From: Streptococcus sp. HPH0090
GTDB lineage: Bacteria > Bacillota > Bacilli > Lactobacillales > Streptococcaceae
DNA length: 64,000 bases
NCBI RefSeq assembly: GCF_000411475.1
Contig: NZ_KE150464.1
Coordinates: 248,001 to 312,000 of the forward strand
Reading direction: 5' to 3'
The notes below the pieces were generated by a model. The model was not told the DNA's origin. It did not search any database and saw only the letters and a program-made list of their open reading frames with translations. Positions 17,484 through 26,900 of this stretch are shown piece by piece. Each line of letters starts with the position of its first letter. Positions within the stretch are counted from its first letter, which is position 1. The position numbers and the translations under genes are program-made.

Positions 17484-18810
17484 TAAATTTAAAAAGAATT
17501 GGTACGCAGAAGATTTCAGCTACTTTATCCGTAACTTTGGAGTATTTACTCTGATTTTCTCTGCTATGACCTTGATTATCTTGCAGGTTATGCACTCCAG
17601 TCTTTACACATCTGTGGATGAGAAACTTTTAGCGCTTAGCAATAATCCTCAGGATATTATTCAATTGGCAGTCAATCGTGCAACAGAAAATGTTAAGGAT
17701 ATAGATGGTGGAAATGTTACCTCAAATCCGGATAAAAGAGTCACAATTAGCTCCAATACGGAAGTTATTTTGCTGGATTCTAATCTCAATCAGCTAGTGA
17801 CTGGCAATCGCTTCTTAGGTTTGGATAGAATAACCTTCAATAAAAAGGATTTAAACCATATTCGTCAGCTTCATATTGTAAATAGCTATGGTCAGGATGA
17901 GGTTTATCGTGTCGTCTTGACGGACATGAAAGTCGATTCTGTCTCTAGTAATATTAAGTATGCTGCTGTCCTAATCAATACCAGCCAGCTAGAACAAACC
18001 AGTCAAAATCACGAACAGTTAATCGTAGTTGTGATGGCAAGCTTTTGGATTCTATCTATCTTGGCTAGTCTTTACCTTGCTCGTGTCAGTGTTAAGCCCC
18101 TACTCGAAAGTATGCAAAAGCAGCAGAGCTTTGTGGAAAATGCTAGTCATGAATTACGCACTCCACTAGCAGTTCTTCAAAACCGTCTGGAAACACTTTT
18201 TAGAAAACCAGAAGCGACTATTATGGAATCTAGTGAGAGCATCGCATCTAGTTTGGAAGAAGTTAGAAACATGAGATTCCTAACGACGAATTTGCTCAAT
18301 TTAGCGCGTAGAGATGACGGGATTAAGCCGGAGCTTGGAGAAGTTGAACCCGACTTCTTTAATACAATCTTTACCAACTATGAAATGATTGCATCTGAAA
18401 ATGATCGTGTCTTTCGTTTCGAAAACCGTGTGCATCGTACCATTATCACAGATAAACTCCTCCTCAAGCAATTGATGACCATTCTGTTTGACAATGCTGT
18501 CAAGTATACGGAAGAAGAAGGAGATATTTATTTTGAGATTTCAACGACAGAACGCAGCCTATATTTAACGGTAGCGGATAATGGTATTGGTATCTCTGCA
18601 GAAGATAAAAAGAAAATCTTTGATCGATTTTACCGTGTTGATAAGGCTCGTACACGTCAAAAGGGAGGTTTTGGTCTTGGTTTGTCATTAGCCAAGCAAA
18701 TCGTTGATGCTCTTAAGGGAACTATCAACGTTAAGGACAATAAACCAAATGGAACCATCTTTGAAGTCAAGATTGCTATCTCAACACCACCAAAACGAAA
18801 GAATAAATAA
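17476..18810 (+). CDS. ciaH: Sensor histidine kinase CiaH
   Basis: A 444-residue membrane sensor kinase. Two membrane helices (about 20-40 and 182-203) bracket an extracytoplasmic sensor domain. The dimerisation box [10 protein letters not shown] carries the phospho-accepting His225. N, G1, F and G2 boxes follow as [21 protein letters not shown] and [12 protein letters not shown]. Length equals pneumococcal CiaH. Mutations in this protein are known to confer cefotaxime resistance; no obvious damage is seen here. It overlaps ciaR and ends at a bidirectional terminator. Confidence 0.97.
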   Translation: MFNKFKKNWYAEDFSYFIRNFGVFTLIFSAMTLIILQVMHSSLYTSVDEKLLALSNNPQDIIQLAVNRATENVKDIDGGNVTSNPDKRVTISSNTEVILLDSNLNQLVTGNRFLGLDRITFNKKDLNHIRQLHIVNSYGQDEVYRVVLTDMKVDSVSSNIKYAAVLINTSQLEQTSQNHEQLIVVVMASFWILSILASLYLARVSVKPLLESMQKQQSFVENASHELRTPLAVLQNRLETLFRKPEATIMESSESIASSLEEVRNMRFLTTNLLNLARRDDGIKPELGEVEPDFFNTIFTNYEMIASENDRVFRFENRVHRTIITDKLLLKQLMTILFDNAVKYTEEEGDIYFEISTTERSLYLTVADNGIGISAEDKKKIFDRFYRVDKARTRQKGGFGLGLSLAKQIVDALKGTINVKDNKPNGTIFEVKIAISTPPKRKNK

Positions 18811-18811
18811 A

Positions 18812-18842
18812 AAAACCTTCGATTCATCGAAGGTTTTTTTAT
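18812..18842. terminator. Bidirectional terminator, ciaH / DUF3270
   Basis: AACCTTCGA and TCGAAGGTT with a short loop, A-run on the left and T-run on the right. It serves both converging genes. Confidence 0.9.
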
Positions 18843-19114
18843 TTGAATTTTTTCTTGATAAAAGTGCGCTGAAATTGTAAAGCTACAAGACTGAGGCCGA
18901 TAGCCAAAGCAAATGATAAAACAGTGTTCAATTTAAGCGATAAGAACATAAAACTAAAGATAGCTAAAAAGACACAGAAGCAAGCAATGTTTACAAAAAA
19001 TAGGACTTCCTTTACACTAGTAACAGAAGTATTTTCTGGAACATAATCTTGAAACTGAGCAGTTTTTATACTTTCTTGTTCTAACTCATACGGGTGTAGT
19101 TTTCTTGCGGGCAT
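18839..19114 (-). CDS. DUF3270 family membrane protein
   Basis: A 91-residue protein restricted to streptococci. A charged N-terminal third (MPARKLHPYELEQE…) is followed by two hydrophobic segments (about residues 38-58 and 62-80) and a basic tail FIKKKFK, indicating a small two-pass membrane protein. SD AAGGAGAG precedes the ATG. Family members commonly sit beside ciaRH; no function is known. Confidence 0.85.
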   Translation of the reverse strand: MPARKLHPYELEQESIKTAQFQDYVPENTSVTSVKEVLFFVNIACFCVFLAIFSFMFLSLKLNTVLSFALAIGLSLVALQFQRTFIKKKFK

Positions 19115-19224
19115 ATTTCTCTCCTTAACAGTACATTACTATTTTATCATTTTTTAAAGAGAGAATTATTACAGGATTGTTACAAATTGCATAAAATCTG
19201 TTATCAAGGCCAATTTCGGAATTC

Positions 19225-19282
19225 TTGACATGCTGATGGGAAAATGATAGGATGAGTAAACCGTTTAAACTTTATCATTTTC
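19225..19282 (+). promoter_or_regulatory. Promoter with overlapping 10-bp dyad for the HrtBA-like operon
   Basis: TTGACA (19225-19230), 17 nt and TAGGAT (19248-19253, preceded by TGA) form the promoter. GAAAATGATA (19240-19249) and TATCATTTTC (19273-19282) are perfect inverted repeats covering the -10 and start region, as expected of an operator. GTTTAAAC at 19263-19270 is an additional palindrome between the arms. Confidence 0.65.
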
Positions 19283-19307
19283 TCATATTATATACAAGGA
19301 AAATTTG

Positions 19308-19364
19308 ATGGTTGAAACGAATAAAAATCATACACAGATGCAAATAAATTCAATTTTGAAGTAA
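19308..19364 (+). CDS. Possible 18-residue leader peptide or gene remnant
   Basis: ATG 19308, preceded by AAGGAAAATTTG, opens MVETNKNHTQMQINSILK and stops at TAA. It lies downstream of the exporter promoter and about 120 nt before the permease. The start resembles the first residues of TetR-type regulators, so it could be the stub of a lost regulator, or a leader peptide. Evidence is limited to the SD and position. Confidence 0.25.
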   Translation: MVETNKNHTQMQINSILK

Positions 19365-19482
19365 GGACAGGATTCTTTTAAATTGATTCTAGCTGTTCAT
19401 GACGAGATAGTTTTCTATCTTTAGTGCTATGGTAAAGAGGAGATTTGTTCCCTCGACAACAGAATACTTAAAGGAGATCGAC

Positions 19483-20538
19483 ATGTATCTTGCTATCAAA
19501 GAAATTTTACAGAATAAACTGCGTTACAGTTTAATTCTAACAACCATTTTTCTCATTGCTTTTATGGTCTTTTTTATGACCAGTTTGGCTCTCGGGCTTG
19601 TTCGAAATAACAGGGCTGCTATTGATAATTGGCAAGCAACTGGAGTTGTGCTATCCGATTATGCAAATGATAATTTAACTGCATCCTTTATACCAGAAAA
19701 AGACTACAATGATAAAGTGTCTAAGGATGCTGTTCCCCTGAGCTATATGTTTGCGGTGACAAACCTTGTTAATAGTAGTGACAAAATGAATGTCTCTATT
19801 TTTGGTCAAGAGTGGGACAGTTTTATCTCGCCAACCCTGATTGAAGGGCGTTACCCAGAAAATGACCAAGAAGTGGTAGTGGATCAGTCTTTTGAAAATT
19901 ACGGCATCAAACTCGGGGACGCTATTCAACTCAACGGAAGTGAGACAAGTTTTAAGATTGTAGGTTTGACCAGAGAAAATAAATTTTTTACGGAACCTGT
20001 TGTCTTTACGAGCCTAACAACGTATTGGGATTTACAAGGAACAACAAAAGGCAATCGTTCGATCTCTGCATTGGTATTGCAAAATGATGTAGAAGTGACT
20101 GTTGATGGCTTGACGCAGATTTCTATTCAAAAAATGATTTCGAAAATTCCTGGCTATACTCCTCAGGTCAATGTATTCTCAGGAATGATTCTAGCTATGA
20201 TTGTCATTACAGGTCTGATTGTAGGAATTTTTATCTACATCATTACCATTCAAAAATTAGGCCTCTATGGAATTATGCGAGCACAAGGGATTCAGATAAA
20301 ATCCATCGTATGGTCTCTTTTCTGCCAAATCTTTCTCTTATCTGGTTTGGGTATCGGATTAGCCTTATTTGCTATTGGGGCTGTCATTTTAGTCTTACCT
20401 GCAACCTTCTTTTTCTACCCTAGTTGGTTGGCATACTTTGTCTTAAGCCTGGTCATTTGCTTGATGGCACTACTAGGTGGCGTCATTTCACTTCCGCGTC
20501 TACTTAAAGTGGATCCAATTACAGCGATTGCAGAATGA
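19483..20538 (+). CDS. FtsX-family ABC permease (HrtB/DevC-like)
   Basis: A 351-residue permease with one N-terminal membrane helix (about 15-40), an extracellular domain (about 45-240) and three C-terminal helices, ending LPRLLKVDPITAIAE, the usual FtsX-family tail. Length and topology fit the HrtB haem exporter and DevC-like permeases. ATG 19483 has TTAAAGGAGATCGAC upstream and begins MYLAIKEIL, the normal start of this family; the ATG at 19429 is in frame but has no SD. It is followed 13 nt later by the ATPase. Haem or another toxic hydrophobic compound as substrate is inferred. Confidence 0.85.
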   Translation: MYLAIKEILQNKLRYSLILTTIFLIAFMVFFMTSLALGLVRNNRAAIDNWQATGVVLSDYANDNLTASFIPEKDYNDKVSKDAVPLSYMFAVTNLVNSSDKMNVSIFGQEWDSFISPTLIEGRYPENDQEVVVDQSFENYGIKLGDAIQLNGSETSFKIVGLTRENKFFTEPVVFTSLTTYWDLQGTTKGNRSISALVLQNDVEVTVDGLTQISIQKMISKIPGYTPQVNVFSGMILAMIVITGLIVGIFIYIITIQKLGLYGIMRAQGIQIKSIVWSLFCQIFLLSGLGIGLALFAIGAVILVLPATFFFYPSWLAYFVLSLVICLMALLGGVISLPRLLKVDPITAIAE

Positions 20539-20551
20539 TAAGGAGAATGAT

Positions 20552-21232
20552 ATGACGACATTAATTGAGATGATTCAAGTGACAAAAACTTATGGCGAAG
20601 GCAATATGAAAGTTACAGCTCTCCATGAAACCAATTTTCAGCTAAACGCTGGGGAGTTTGTAGCGATTGTGGGGCCTTCTGGATCAGGTAAAACAACCTT
20701 TTTAACGACTCTAGGCCAACTTCAAGAAGCTTCAAGTGGAAAGATTCTAGTAAAGGGAAAAGAGACTGGGCATTTATCTGAAAAAGAAAAAACGGATTTG
20801 CGCTTTAGAGAATTTGGTTTTATCCTCCAAGCTTCAAATCTGATTCCCTTTTTAACGGTTAAGGAGCAATTAGATTTAATTGACCGTTTGGATAAAAAGA
20901 AATCTATAAAAAGTGACCGACAAGAGTTGTTCAGTTTATTGGATTTGGAGAAGGTTCAAAACCACTATCCCAAAGCTCTCTCAGGTGGAGAACGGCAACG
21001 AGCTGCAATTGCTAGAGCTCTATACAATAATCCGAGTATTGTACTTGCAGATGAGCCAACAGCTAGCCTAGATACACAACGTGCTTACCAGGTTACAGAT
21101 ATGCTGGCTTCAATTGCCCATGAGCAAGGCAGGGGTGTTGTCATGATTACACATGATACTCGCTTACTGGATAAGGTTGACCGTGTTTATGTTATGGATG
21201 ACGGACGACTTGTTGAAAAGACACAAGCATAA
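20552..21232 (+). CDS. ABC transporter ATP-binding protein (HrtA-like)
   Basis: A 226-residue MacB/LolD-type ATPase: Walker A GPSGSGKTT (about residue 37), Q-loop FILQASNL, signature LSGGERQR, Walker B IVLADEP and H-loop MITHD. ATG 20552 follows AAGGAGAATGAT and is preferred over the longer frame that would run into the permease gene. It partners the preceding permease in a two-gene exporter, as in HrtBA. A terminator follows the stop codon. Confidence 0.9.
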   Translation: MTTLIEMIQVTKTYGEGNMKVTALHETNFQLNAGEFVAIVGPSGSGKTTFLTTLGQLQEASSGKILVKGKETGHLSEKEKTDLRFREFGFILQASNLIPFLTVKEQLDLIDRLDKKKSIKSDRQELFSLLDLEKVQNHYPKALSGGERQRAAIARALYNNPSIVLADEPTASLDTQRAYQVTDMLASIAHEQGRGVVMITHDTRLLDKVDRVYVMDDGRLVEKTQA

Positions 21233-21241
21233 TACGAAAAA

Positions 21242-21273
21242 GTGAACTGTCATTGATACGGTTCCCTTTTTTT
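21242..21273 (+). terminator. Terminator of the HrtBA-like operon
   Basis: GTGAACTGT and ACGGTTCCC pair with one mismatch around a 7-nt loop, followed by T7. Confidence 0.7.
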
Positions 21274-21330
21274 GAAAATTTGGGCTAACAAGACTCACTT
21301 TTCTATATAGCTGATTTTTTGGAAATGTGG

Positions 21331-21344
21331 TATAATTTTCTCTA
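21331..21344 (+). promoter_or_regulatory. Leaderless promoter of the U32 gene
   Basis: The extended -10 TGTGGTATAAT (TATAAT 21331-21336) ends only 7 nt before ATG 21344 and no SD is present. Transcription would start at or next to the A of the start codon. Confidence 0.6.
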
Positions 21345-22273
21345 TGGAAAAGATTATCATTACAGCAACTGCTGAAAGTATTGAACAAGTAAAACAGCTA
21401 CTCGAGGCTGGTGTCGACCGTATTTATGTTGGTGAAAAAGATTTTGGGCTTCGTTTGCCGACCACCTTTAGTCATGAAGAATTGCGTGAAATTGCAAAAA
21501 TCGTTCACGATGCAGGGAAGGAATTAATCGTTGCGGTCAATGCCCTCATGCACCAAGATATGATGGACCGCATTAAGCCATTCTTGGACTTTTTAGAGGA
21601 AATCAAGACGGACTACATTACTGTAGGAGATGCAGGGGTATTTTATGTGGTCAACCGTGATGGTTATTCTTTTAAAACCATCTATGACGCATCAACCATG
21701 GTCACAAGCAGTCGTCAGATTAACTTCTGGGGACAAAAAGCGGGGGCATCAGAAGCTGTCTTGGCGCGCGAAATTCCATCTGCTGAGCTCTTTAAAATGC
21801 CTGAAATTTTGGAAATTCCTGCTGAAGTCTTAGTCTATGGTGCTAGTGTTATCCATCATTCTAAGCGTCCACTCTTGCAAAACTACTACAATTTCACACA
21901 GATTGATGATGAAAAAACTCGTCAACGTGATTTGTTCCTTGCAGAACCGAGTGACCCAGAGAGTCATTACTCTATTTTTGAGGATAATCATGGAACTCAT
22001 ATCTTTGCCAACAATGACCTTGATTTGATGACCAAGTTGAATGAATTGGTAGAACATGGCTTTACCCACTGGAAATTAGAAGGTCTCTATACTCCAGGTC
22101 AAAACTTTGTGGAAATTGCCAAGCTCTTTATCCAAGCTCGCAACTTGATTCAAGAAGGGAACTTCACACATGACCAAGCCTTTTTGTTAGATGAAGAAGT
22201 TCGCAAGCTCCATCCTAAAAATCGTTTCCTTGATACTGGATTTTATGACTACGATCCTGATATGGTTAAATAA
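21344..22273 (+). CDS. Peptidase U32 family protein (TrhP1/YrrN-like)
   Basis: A 309-residue protein of the U32 family with a TIM-barrel-like fold. Family signatures include VDRIYVGEKDFGLR near the N-terminus, the block TDYITVGDAGVF and ELFKMPEILEIPAEVLVYG. Members once called collagenases are now tied to tRNA 5-hydroxyuridine formation (TrhP) in Bacillus and E. coli. The length fits the shorter Bacillus paralogue YrrN, so a tRNA-modification role is the likelier guess. The partner longer U32 gene is not in this window. There is no SD and the promoter sits right against the ATG. Confidence 0.85.
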   Translation: MEKIIITATAESIEQVKQLLEAGVDRIYVGEKDFGLRLPTTFSHEELREIAKIVHDAGKELIVAVNALMHQDMMDRIKPFLDFLEEIKTDYITVGDAGVFYVVNRDGYSFKTIYDASTMVTSSRQINFWGQKAGASEAVLAREIPSAELFKMPEILEIPAEVLVYGASVIHHSKRPLLQNYYNFTQIDDEKTRQRDLFLAEPSDPESHYSIFEDNHGTHIFANNDLDLMTKLNELVEHGFTHWKLEGLYTPGQNFVEIAKLFIQARNLIQEGNFTHDQAFLLDEEVRKLHPKNRFLDTGFYDYDPDMVK

Positions 22274-22278
22274 GCATC

Positions 22279-22310
22279 AAAAACCCGAAATAAAATGTTC
22301 GGGTTTTTCT
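22279..22310 (+). terminator. U32 gene terminator
   Basis: AAAAACCCGAA and TTCGGGTTTTT form an 11-bp stem with a U-rich 3' arm shortly after the stop. Confidence 0.88.
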
Positions 22311-22339
22311 AATATTTGGATGAATTTGAAGCGTATTCA

Positions 22340-22348
22340 TGATATAAT
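22340..22348 (+). promoter_or_regulatory. rpiA extended -10 promoter
   Basis: TGATATAAT (TATAAT 22343-22348) 28 nt before the GTG start; the -35 is weak. Confidence 0.6.
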
Positions 22349-22376
22349 AGAAGTAGCTCTATTTGGAGGTATATAA

Positions 22377-23060
22377 GTGGAAAATCTGAAAAAAATGGCA
22401 GGGATTAAGGCTGCCGAGTTCGTCAAAAATGGTATGGTTGTCGGGCTTGGAACAGGCACCACTGCCTACTATTTCGTCGAAGAAATAGGTCGTCGTATCA
22501 AGGAAGAAGGCTTACGGATTACAGCTGTAACGACTTCTAGTGTAACCAGCAAGCAAGCAGAAGGCCTCAATATTCCTCTTAAGTCTATTGACCAAGTGGA
22601 TTTTGTAGACTTAACTGTGGATGGTGCGGATGAAGTAGACAGTCAGTTTAATGGCATCAAAGGTGGTGGTGGTGCCCTTCTCATGGAGAAGGTTGTAGCA
22701 ACTCCATCTAAAGAATATATCTGGGTTGTTGATGAGAGCAAACTGGTCGAGAAACTGGGTGCTTTTAAATTGCCAGTAGAGGTTGTTCAGTACGGTGCCG
22801 AACAAGTCTTTCGTCGATTTGAACGAGCTGGCTATAAACCGATCTTCCGTGAAAAGGATGGCCAACGTTTTGTGACGGATATGCAGAACTTTATCATTGA
22901 CCTCGCCTTGGAAGTCATTGAAGATCCAATTGCTCTTGGGCAAGAATTGGACCACGTCGTTGGTGTCGTTGAGCACGGCTTGTTTAACCAGATGGTTGAT
23001 AAGGTCATTGTGGCCGGACAAAATGGCCTTCAAATTTTAACTTCAACAAAAGCAAAATAA
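22377..23060 (+). CDS. rpiA: Ribose-5-phosphate isomerase A
   Basis: A 227-residue enzyme interconverting ribose 5-phosphate and ribulose 5-phosphate. It shows [11 protein letters not shown] (residues about 23-33), DGADEVD near 82 and [10 protein letters not shown] near 95, which form the RpiA active site. The start is GTG 22377 with GGAGG 8 nt upstream. It opens the first nucleoside-salvage operon, where it uses ribose phosphate made by nucleoside phosphorylases and DeoB. deoB follows after 23 nt. Confidence 0.97.
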   Translation: MENLKKMAGIKAAEFVKNGMVVGLGTGTTAYYFVEEIGRRIKEEGLRITAVTTSSVTSKQAEGLNIPLKSIDQVDFVDLTVDGADEVDSQFNGIKGGGGALLMEKVVATPSKEYIWVVDESKLVEKLGAFKLPVEVVQYGAEQVFRRFERAGYKPIFREKDGQRFVTDMQNFIIDLALEVIEDPIALGQELDHVVGVVEHGLFNQMVDKVIVAGQNGLQILTSTKAK

Positions 23061-23083
23061 TTAAAACAATAAGGAGACACACT

Positions 23084-24295
23084 ATGCCAAAATTTAATCG
23101 TATTCACTTGGTAGTATTAGATTCTGTAGGAATCGGTGCAGCACCAGATGCTCATAACTTTGTCAATGCAGGTGTTCCTGATGGTGCATCAGACACGCTT
23201 GGACACATTTCAAAAGCTGTAGGTTTGGATGTACCAAACATGGCAAAACTTGGTCTTGGAAACATCCCTCGTGATACACCATTGAAGACTGTTCCATCTG
23301 AAAGAAAGCCTACTGGTTATGCGACTAAGCTAGAGGAAGTTTCTCTTGGAAAAGATACCATGACCGGTCACTGGGAAATCATGGGACTTAATATCACAGA
23401 ACCATTTGATACTTTCTGGAATGGCTTCCCTGAAGAAATTATCACAAAAATTGAAGAATTTTCAGGACGTAAGGTTATCCGTGAAGCTAACAAGCCGTAT
23501 TCTGGTACAGCTGTTATTGATGATTTTGGACCACGCCAAATGGAAACCGGCGAGTTGATTATCTATACATCAGCTGACCCAGTTCTTCAAATCGCAGCCC
23601 ACGAAGATATCATTCCTTTGGATGAACTCTATCGTATCTGTGAATACGCTCGTTCAATTACCCTTGAGCGTCCTGCCCTTCTAGGTCGTATCATTGCCCG
23701 TCCATATGTTGGTGAACCAGGTAACTTCACTCGTACAGCAAACCGTCGTGACTTGGCTGTATCTCCATTTGCACCGACTGTTTTAGATAAATTGAATGAA
23801 GCTGGCATCGATACTTACGCTGTTGGTAAAATCAACGATATCTTTAATGGCGCTGGTATCAATCATGACATGGGCCACAACAAGTCAAATAGTCATGGAA
23901 TTGACAACTTGATCAAGGCTATGAAATCAGAAGACTTTAAACATGGCTTCTCATTCACTAACTTGGTTGACTTCGATGCCCTATATGGACACCGTCGTGA
24001 TCCACACGGGTACCGTGATTGCTTGCATGAGTTTGATGAGCGATTGCCAGAAATTATGGCAGCCATGAGAGAAGATGATCTTCTTTTGATTACTGCTGAC
24101 CATGGGAACGATCCAACCTATGCTGGTACTGACCATACTCGTGAATATATCCCACTCTTGGCATACAGCCCATCCTTTAAAGGAAGTGGTCTAATTCCAG
24201 TCGGAAACTTCGCTGATATCTCAGCAACTATTGCTGAGAATTTTGGCGTTGAAACTGCCATGATTGGTAAGAGCTTCCTAGATCAATTAGTTTAA
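23084..24295 (+). CDS. deoB: Phosphopentomutase
   Basis: A 403-residue alkaline-phosphatase-superfamily enzyme that converts (deoxy)ribose 1-phosphate to the 5-phosphate. Metal-binding signatures are visible at the N-terminus ([13 protein letters not shown]), the phospho-acceptor threonine region [10 protein letters not shown] (about residue 88) and the C-terminal [19 protein letters not shown]. Length is typical. SD AAGGAGAC. It links the nucleoside phosphorylases here to RpiA and DeoC. Confidence 0.97.
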   Translation: MPKFNRIHLVVLDSVGIGAAPDAHNFVNAGVPDGASDTLGHISKAVGLDVPNMAKLGLGNIPRDTPLKTVPSERKPTGYATKLEEVSLGKDTMTGHWEIMGLNITEPFDTFWNGFPEEIITKIEEFSGRKVIREANKPYSGTAVIDDFGPRQMETGELIIYTSADPVLQIAAHEDIIPLDELYRICEYARSITLERPALLGRIIARPYVGEPGNFTRTANRRDLAVSPFAPTVLDKLNEAGIDTYAVGKINDIFNGAGINHDMGHNKSNSHGIDNLIKAMKSEDFKHGFSFTNLVDFDALYGHRRDPHGYRDCLHEFDERLPEIMAAMREDDLLLITADHGNDPTYAGTDHTREYIPLLAYSPSFKGSGLIPVGNFADISATIAENFGVETAMIGKSFLDQLV

Positions 24296-24296
24296 G

Positions 24297-24854
24297 ATGA
24301 CTCGCTACGCTCTTCTCGTAAGAGGAATCAATGTTGGTGGAAAGAATAAGGTAGTGATGGCTCAATTACGTCAGGAATTGGCAGAGTTGGGATTAGAAAA
24401 TGTTGAAACTTACATTAATAGTGGCAATATTTTCTTTGATAGCAGTAAGGCTAGAACTCTCTTAGTTGAGAGTCTGCAGAGCTTCTTTGGAGTGCATTAT
24501 CCATTTATCAAAAGTTTTTCCTTATTGTCTCAAGAAGACTATGAAGAGGAACTTAGAACCCTTCCCGCTTGGTGGTTCCAAGAAATGGCTCGAAAGGATG
24601 TTCTCTTTTATACAGAGGGACTACATGTAGAAACAGTTGTAGAGAAAGTGAAATCTCTACAACTTCTAGATGAAGTTCTTCATTTCGGAAAGCATGGAAT
24701 CTTCTGGGGCAAATTGTCAGAAGAAACCTACGCTAAAACAGCCTATCACAAGCAACTGCTGAAGCTGCCTTTCTATCGCAAGATTACTATTCGAAACGCG
24801 AATACCTTTGACAAAATCGGTCAATTGCTAAAAAATTATGAAGGAGACAGATAA
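24297..24854 (+). CDS. DUF1697 domain protein
   Basis: A 185-residue protein of the DUF1697 family, recognised by the N-terminal YALLVRGINVGGKNKV and by the following VETYINSGNIFF. The function is unknown. It starts 1 nt after the deoB stop with no SD of its own, and its last base overlaps punA, so it depends on translational coupling inside the salvage operon. Its conserved place between deoB and punA in this group suggests a role connected with the pathway, but nothing in the protein shows which. Confidence 0.88.
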   Translation: MTRYALLVRGINVGGKNKVVMAQLRQELAELGLENVETYINSGNIFFDSSKARTLLVESLQSFFGVHYPFIKSFSLLSQEDYEEELRTLPAWWFQEMARKDVLFYTEGLHVETVVEKVKSLQLLDEVLHFGKHGIFWGKLSEETYAKTAYHKQLLKLPFYRKITIRNANTFDKIGQLLKNYEGDR

Positions 24855-25663
24855 TGACATTATTAGCAAAAATCAATGAAACAGCTGCTTTCTTGAAAGA
24901 AAAGGGAGTAGAGGCGCCAGAGTTCGGTTTAATCCTTGGTTCAGGACTTGGTGAATTAGCTGAAGAAATCGAAAATCCAGTCGTAGTAGACTACTCTGAA
25001 ATTCCGAACTGGGGTCGTTCAACAGTTGTTGGACACGCTGGTAAATTGGTCTACGGAGAGCTTGCAGGACGTAAGGTTTTAGCACTTCAAGGACGTTTCC
25101 ATTTTTATGAAGGAAATCCGCTTGAAGTTGTTACTTTCCCAGTGCGTGTCATGAAAGTTTTGGGCTGTGAAGGGGTTCTTGTTACCAACGCTGCTGGTGG
25201 TATCGGATATGGACCGGGTACCTTGATGGCTATTTCAGACCACATCAATATGACTGGTCAAAACCCATTGATTGGTGAAAACTTGGATGACTTTGGTCCA
25301 CGTTTCCCAGATATGTCTAAAGCTTACACACCAGAATACCGTAAGACTGCTCATCAAGTGGCTGACAAACTTGGTATTAAATTGGATGATGGTGTCTATA
25401 TTGGTGTGACTGGTCCAACTTATGAAACTCCAGCTGAAATCCGTGCCTATAAGACATTGGGAGCAGATGCTGTCGGAATGTCAACTGTTCCAGAAGTCAT
25501 CGTTGCAGCACACTCTGGTTTGAAGGTTCTTGGTATTTCATGTATTACCAACTTTGCGGCTGGTTTCCAAGAAGAGCTCAACCACGAAGAAGTAGTAGAA
25601 GTGACAGAGCGCGTCAAAGGCGACTTCAAAGGGTTGCTAAAAGCGATCCTTGCTGAACTCTAA
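24854..25663 (+). CDS. punA: Purine-nucleoside phosphorylase, trimeric type
   Basis: A 269-residue type I PNP that splits (deoxy)inosine and guanosine into base and pentose 1-phosphate. Signatures are GLILGSGLGEL (residues about 26-36), the VVGHAGKL block near 60 and LVTNAAGGI near 113, with the base-binding Glu in GPTYETPAEIR and Asn in ITNFAAG. SD GAAGGAGACAG. The window also has the hexameric-type deoD, so the strain carries both PNP classes. Confidence 0.95.
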   Translation: MTLLAKINETAAFLKEKGVEAPEFGLILGSGLGELAEEIENPVVVDYSEIPNWGRSTVVGHAGKLVYGELAGRKVLALQGRFHFYEGNPLEVVTFPVRVMKVLGCEGVLVTNAAGGIGYGPGTLMAISDHINMTGQNPLIGENLDDFGPRFPDMSKAYTPEYRKTAHQVADKLGIKLDDGVYIGVTGPTYETPAEIRAYKTLGADAVGMSTVPEVIVAAHSGLKVLGISCITNFAAGFQEELNHEEVVEVTERVKGDFKGLLKAILAEL

Positions 25664-25667
25664 TCCA

Positions 25668-26900
25668 ATGAAAGCACGACTCCAAAGTCTGCCCTACGGA
25701 CTGAGGTTACTTCTAGCCACCTTATCATTAGGGATCGGGACGGGTCTGGTCGGAATTGCCTGTCATTATCTACTAGAAGGGGTACAAGAGCTGGCCTTTG
25801 GCCAAGCTAGTTCGGATTTGCTCCAGCAATTTCAAGAAGCTGGAGGTCTCCGTAGATTTCTGGTCTTGTGTGTGACTGGGTGCTTGGCAGCTGGCTTCTG
25901 GTATGTCCTGCAAAAGCGTTATAAGATTCTGTCTATTCGCCAGCAAATGGATTTAGCTGGAGACAGGCAACCAGCACCCTTAGCCCACCTCCTTCATGCA
26001 GGGATGCAGGTTGCGATTGTCGGAGCAGGTGCATCGGTCGGAAAAGAAGGAGCTCCACGTGAGGTCGGGGCTCTTCTAGCTGGTCGCTTGGCGAAGGGCT
26101 TCTCACTAGCTCTCAAAGACCGAAAAGTCTTGGTCGCCTGTGGTGCTGGAGCTGGTTTAGCTGCAGTCTATCAAGTCCCCTTTGCCAGTAGCTTATTTGT
26201 CTTTGAGACCTTAGGACTCGCCTACAGTTGGCAGAACTTTCTACTGGTTTTGACCAGCACTTATCTGGCCACCTGGCTTGCTCAGTCCATCGTTGGTCAG
26301 GAGGCCATTTATCACCTATCTGCGGTTTCATGGTCGGCTAGCAGTTTCATACAGGCTGTTGTGATTGCTTTCTTGGTCACTCCCTTGGCTCTGGTCTTTT
26401 CTTTCCTCGCTAAGCGGGCTAGTCACAAACGGCGGAAGGATAGGACGATTCTTTGGGCTCTTCCTCTAGCCTTTCTTGTGCTGGGGAGCCTAGTAGCCTT
26501 TTTTCCTATCTTTATGGGAAATGGCCAGGTACTAGCGCAAGCCCTCTTATCTAGCCAGTCGATTCCTTATCTTCCACTGGCTCTTGCAGTGAAGGGGCTT
26601 CTGGTTTATCTCCTCTTGCGCAATGGTGCTTATGGGGGGACCTTGACACCATCATTTGCCTTAGGGATTGGATCTGGTTACCTAGTAACCTTGCTTTTGA
26701 CAGCAGTTGGGATTCATTTAGATCCTGCTCTAGGGATGTTACTAGGAGCGACAGTCTTTTTAGGGACGACCTTAAAAGCTCCTCTGACAGCCATTGCCCT
26801 GAGCCTTGGATTTACAGGCCAAACTTGGAATTTGACTATCCCGCTTGTACTTGCGGCTGGTCTGTCTTACGTGATTCGAAAGAGATGGGAGAAGAAATGA
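25668..26900 (+). CDS. ClC-family chloride channel or antiporter
   Basis: A 410-residue polytopic membrane protein of the ClC family. GAGASVGKEGAPREVG (about residues 115-130) corresponds to the GREGP region holding the gating glutamate, and GGTLTPSFALG (about 320) to the GxFxP helix. The CLC-F fluoride signature is not seen. ATG 25668, 4 nt after the punA stop, gives a normal start; a TTG at 25650 is in frame. Neither has a clear SD, so coupling to punA is likely. Chloride or proton-coupled anion transport is inferred from the family. Confidence 0.88.
   Translation: MKARLQSLPYGLRLLLATLSLGIGTGLVGIACHYLLEGVQELAFGQASSDLLQQFQEAGGLRRFLVLCVTGCLAAGFWYVLQKRYKILSIRQQMDLAGDRQPAPLAHLLHAGMQVAIVGAGASVGKEGAPREVGALLAGRLAKGFSLALKDRKVLVACGAGAGLAAVYQVPFASSLFVFETLGLAYSWQNFLLVLTSTYLATWLAQSIVGQEAIYHLSAVSWSASSFIQAVVIAFLVTPLALVFSFLAKRASHKRRKDRTILWALPLAFLVLGSLVAFFPIFMGNGQVLAQALLSSQSIPYLPLALAVKGLLVYLLLRNGAYGGTLTPSFALGIGSGYLVTLLLTAVGIHLDPALGMLLGATVFLGTTLKAPLTAIALSLGFTGQTWNLTIPLVLAAGLSYVIRKRWEKK

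Larger units (their letters stand above)
19115..19482. other. 368-bp intergenic region upstream of the HrtBA-like exporter
   Basis: Contains a TTGACA/TAGGAT promoter, a 10-bp inverted repeat overlapping its -10 box, and an 18-codon open frame (19308-19364) with an SD. No regulator gene is intact here; it may be the residue of one, but I could not recognise a family. Confidence 0.6.
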
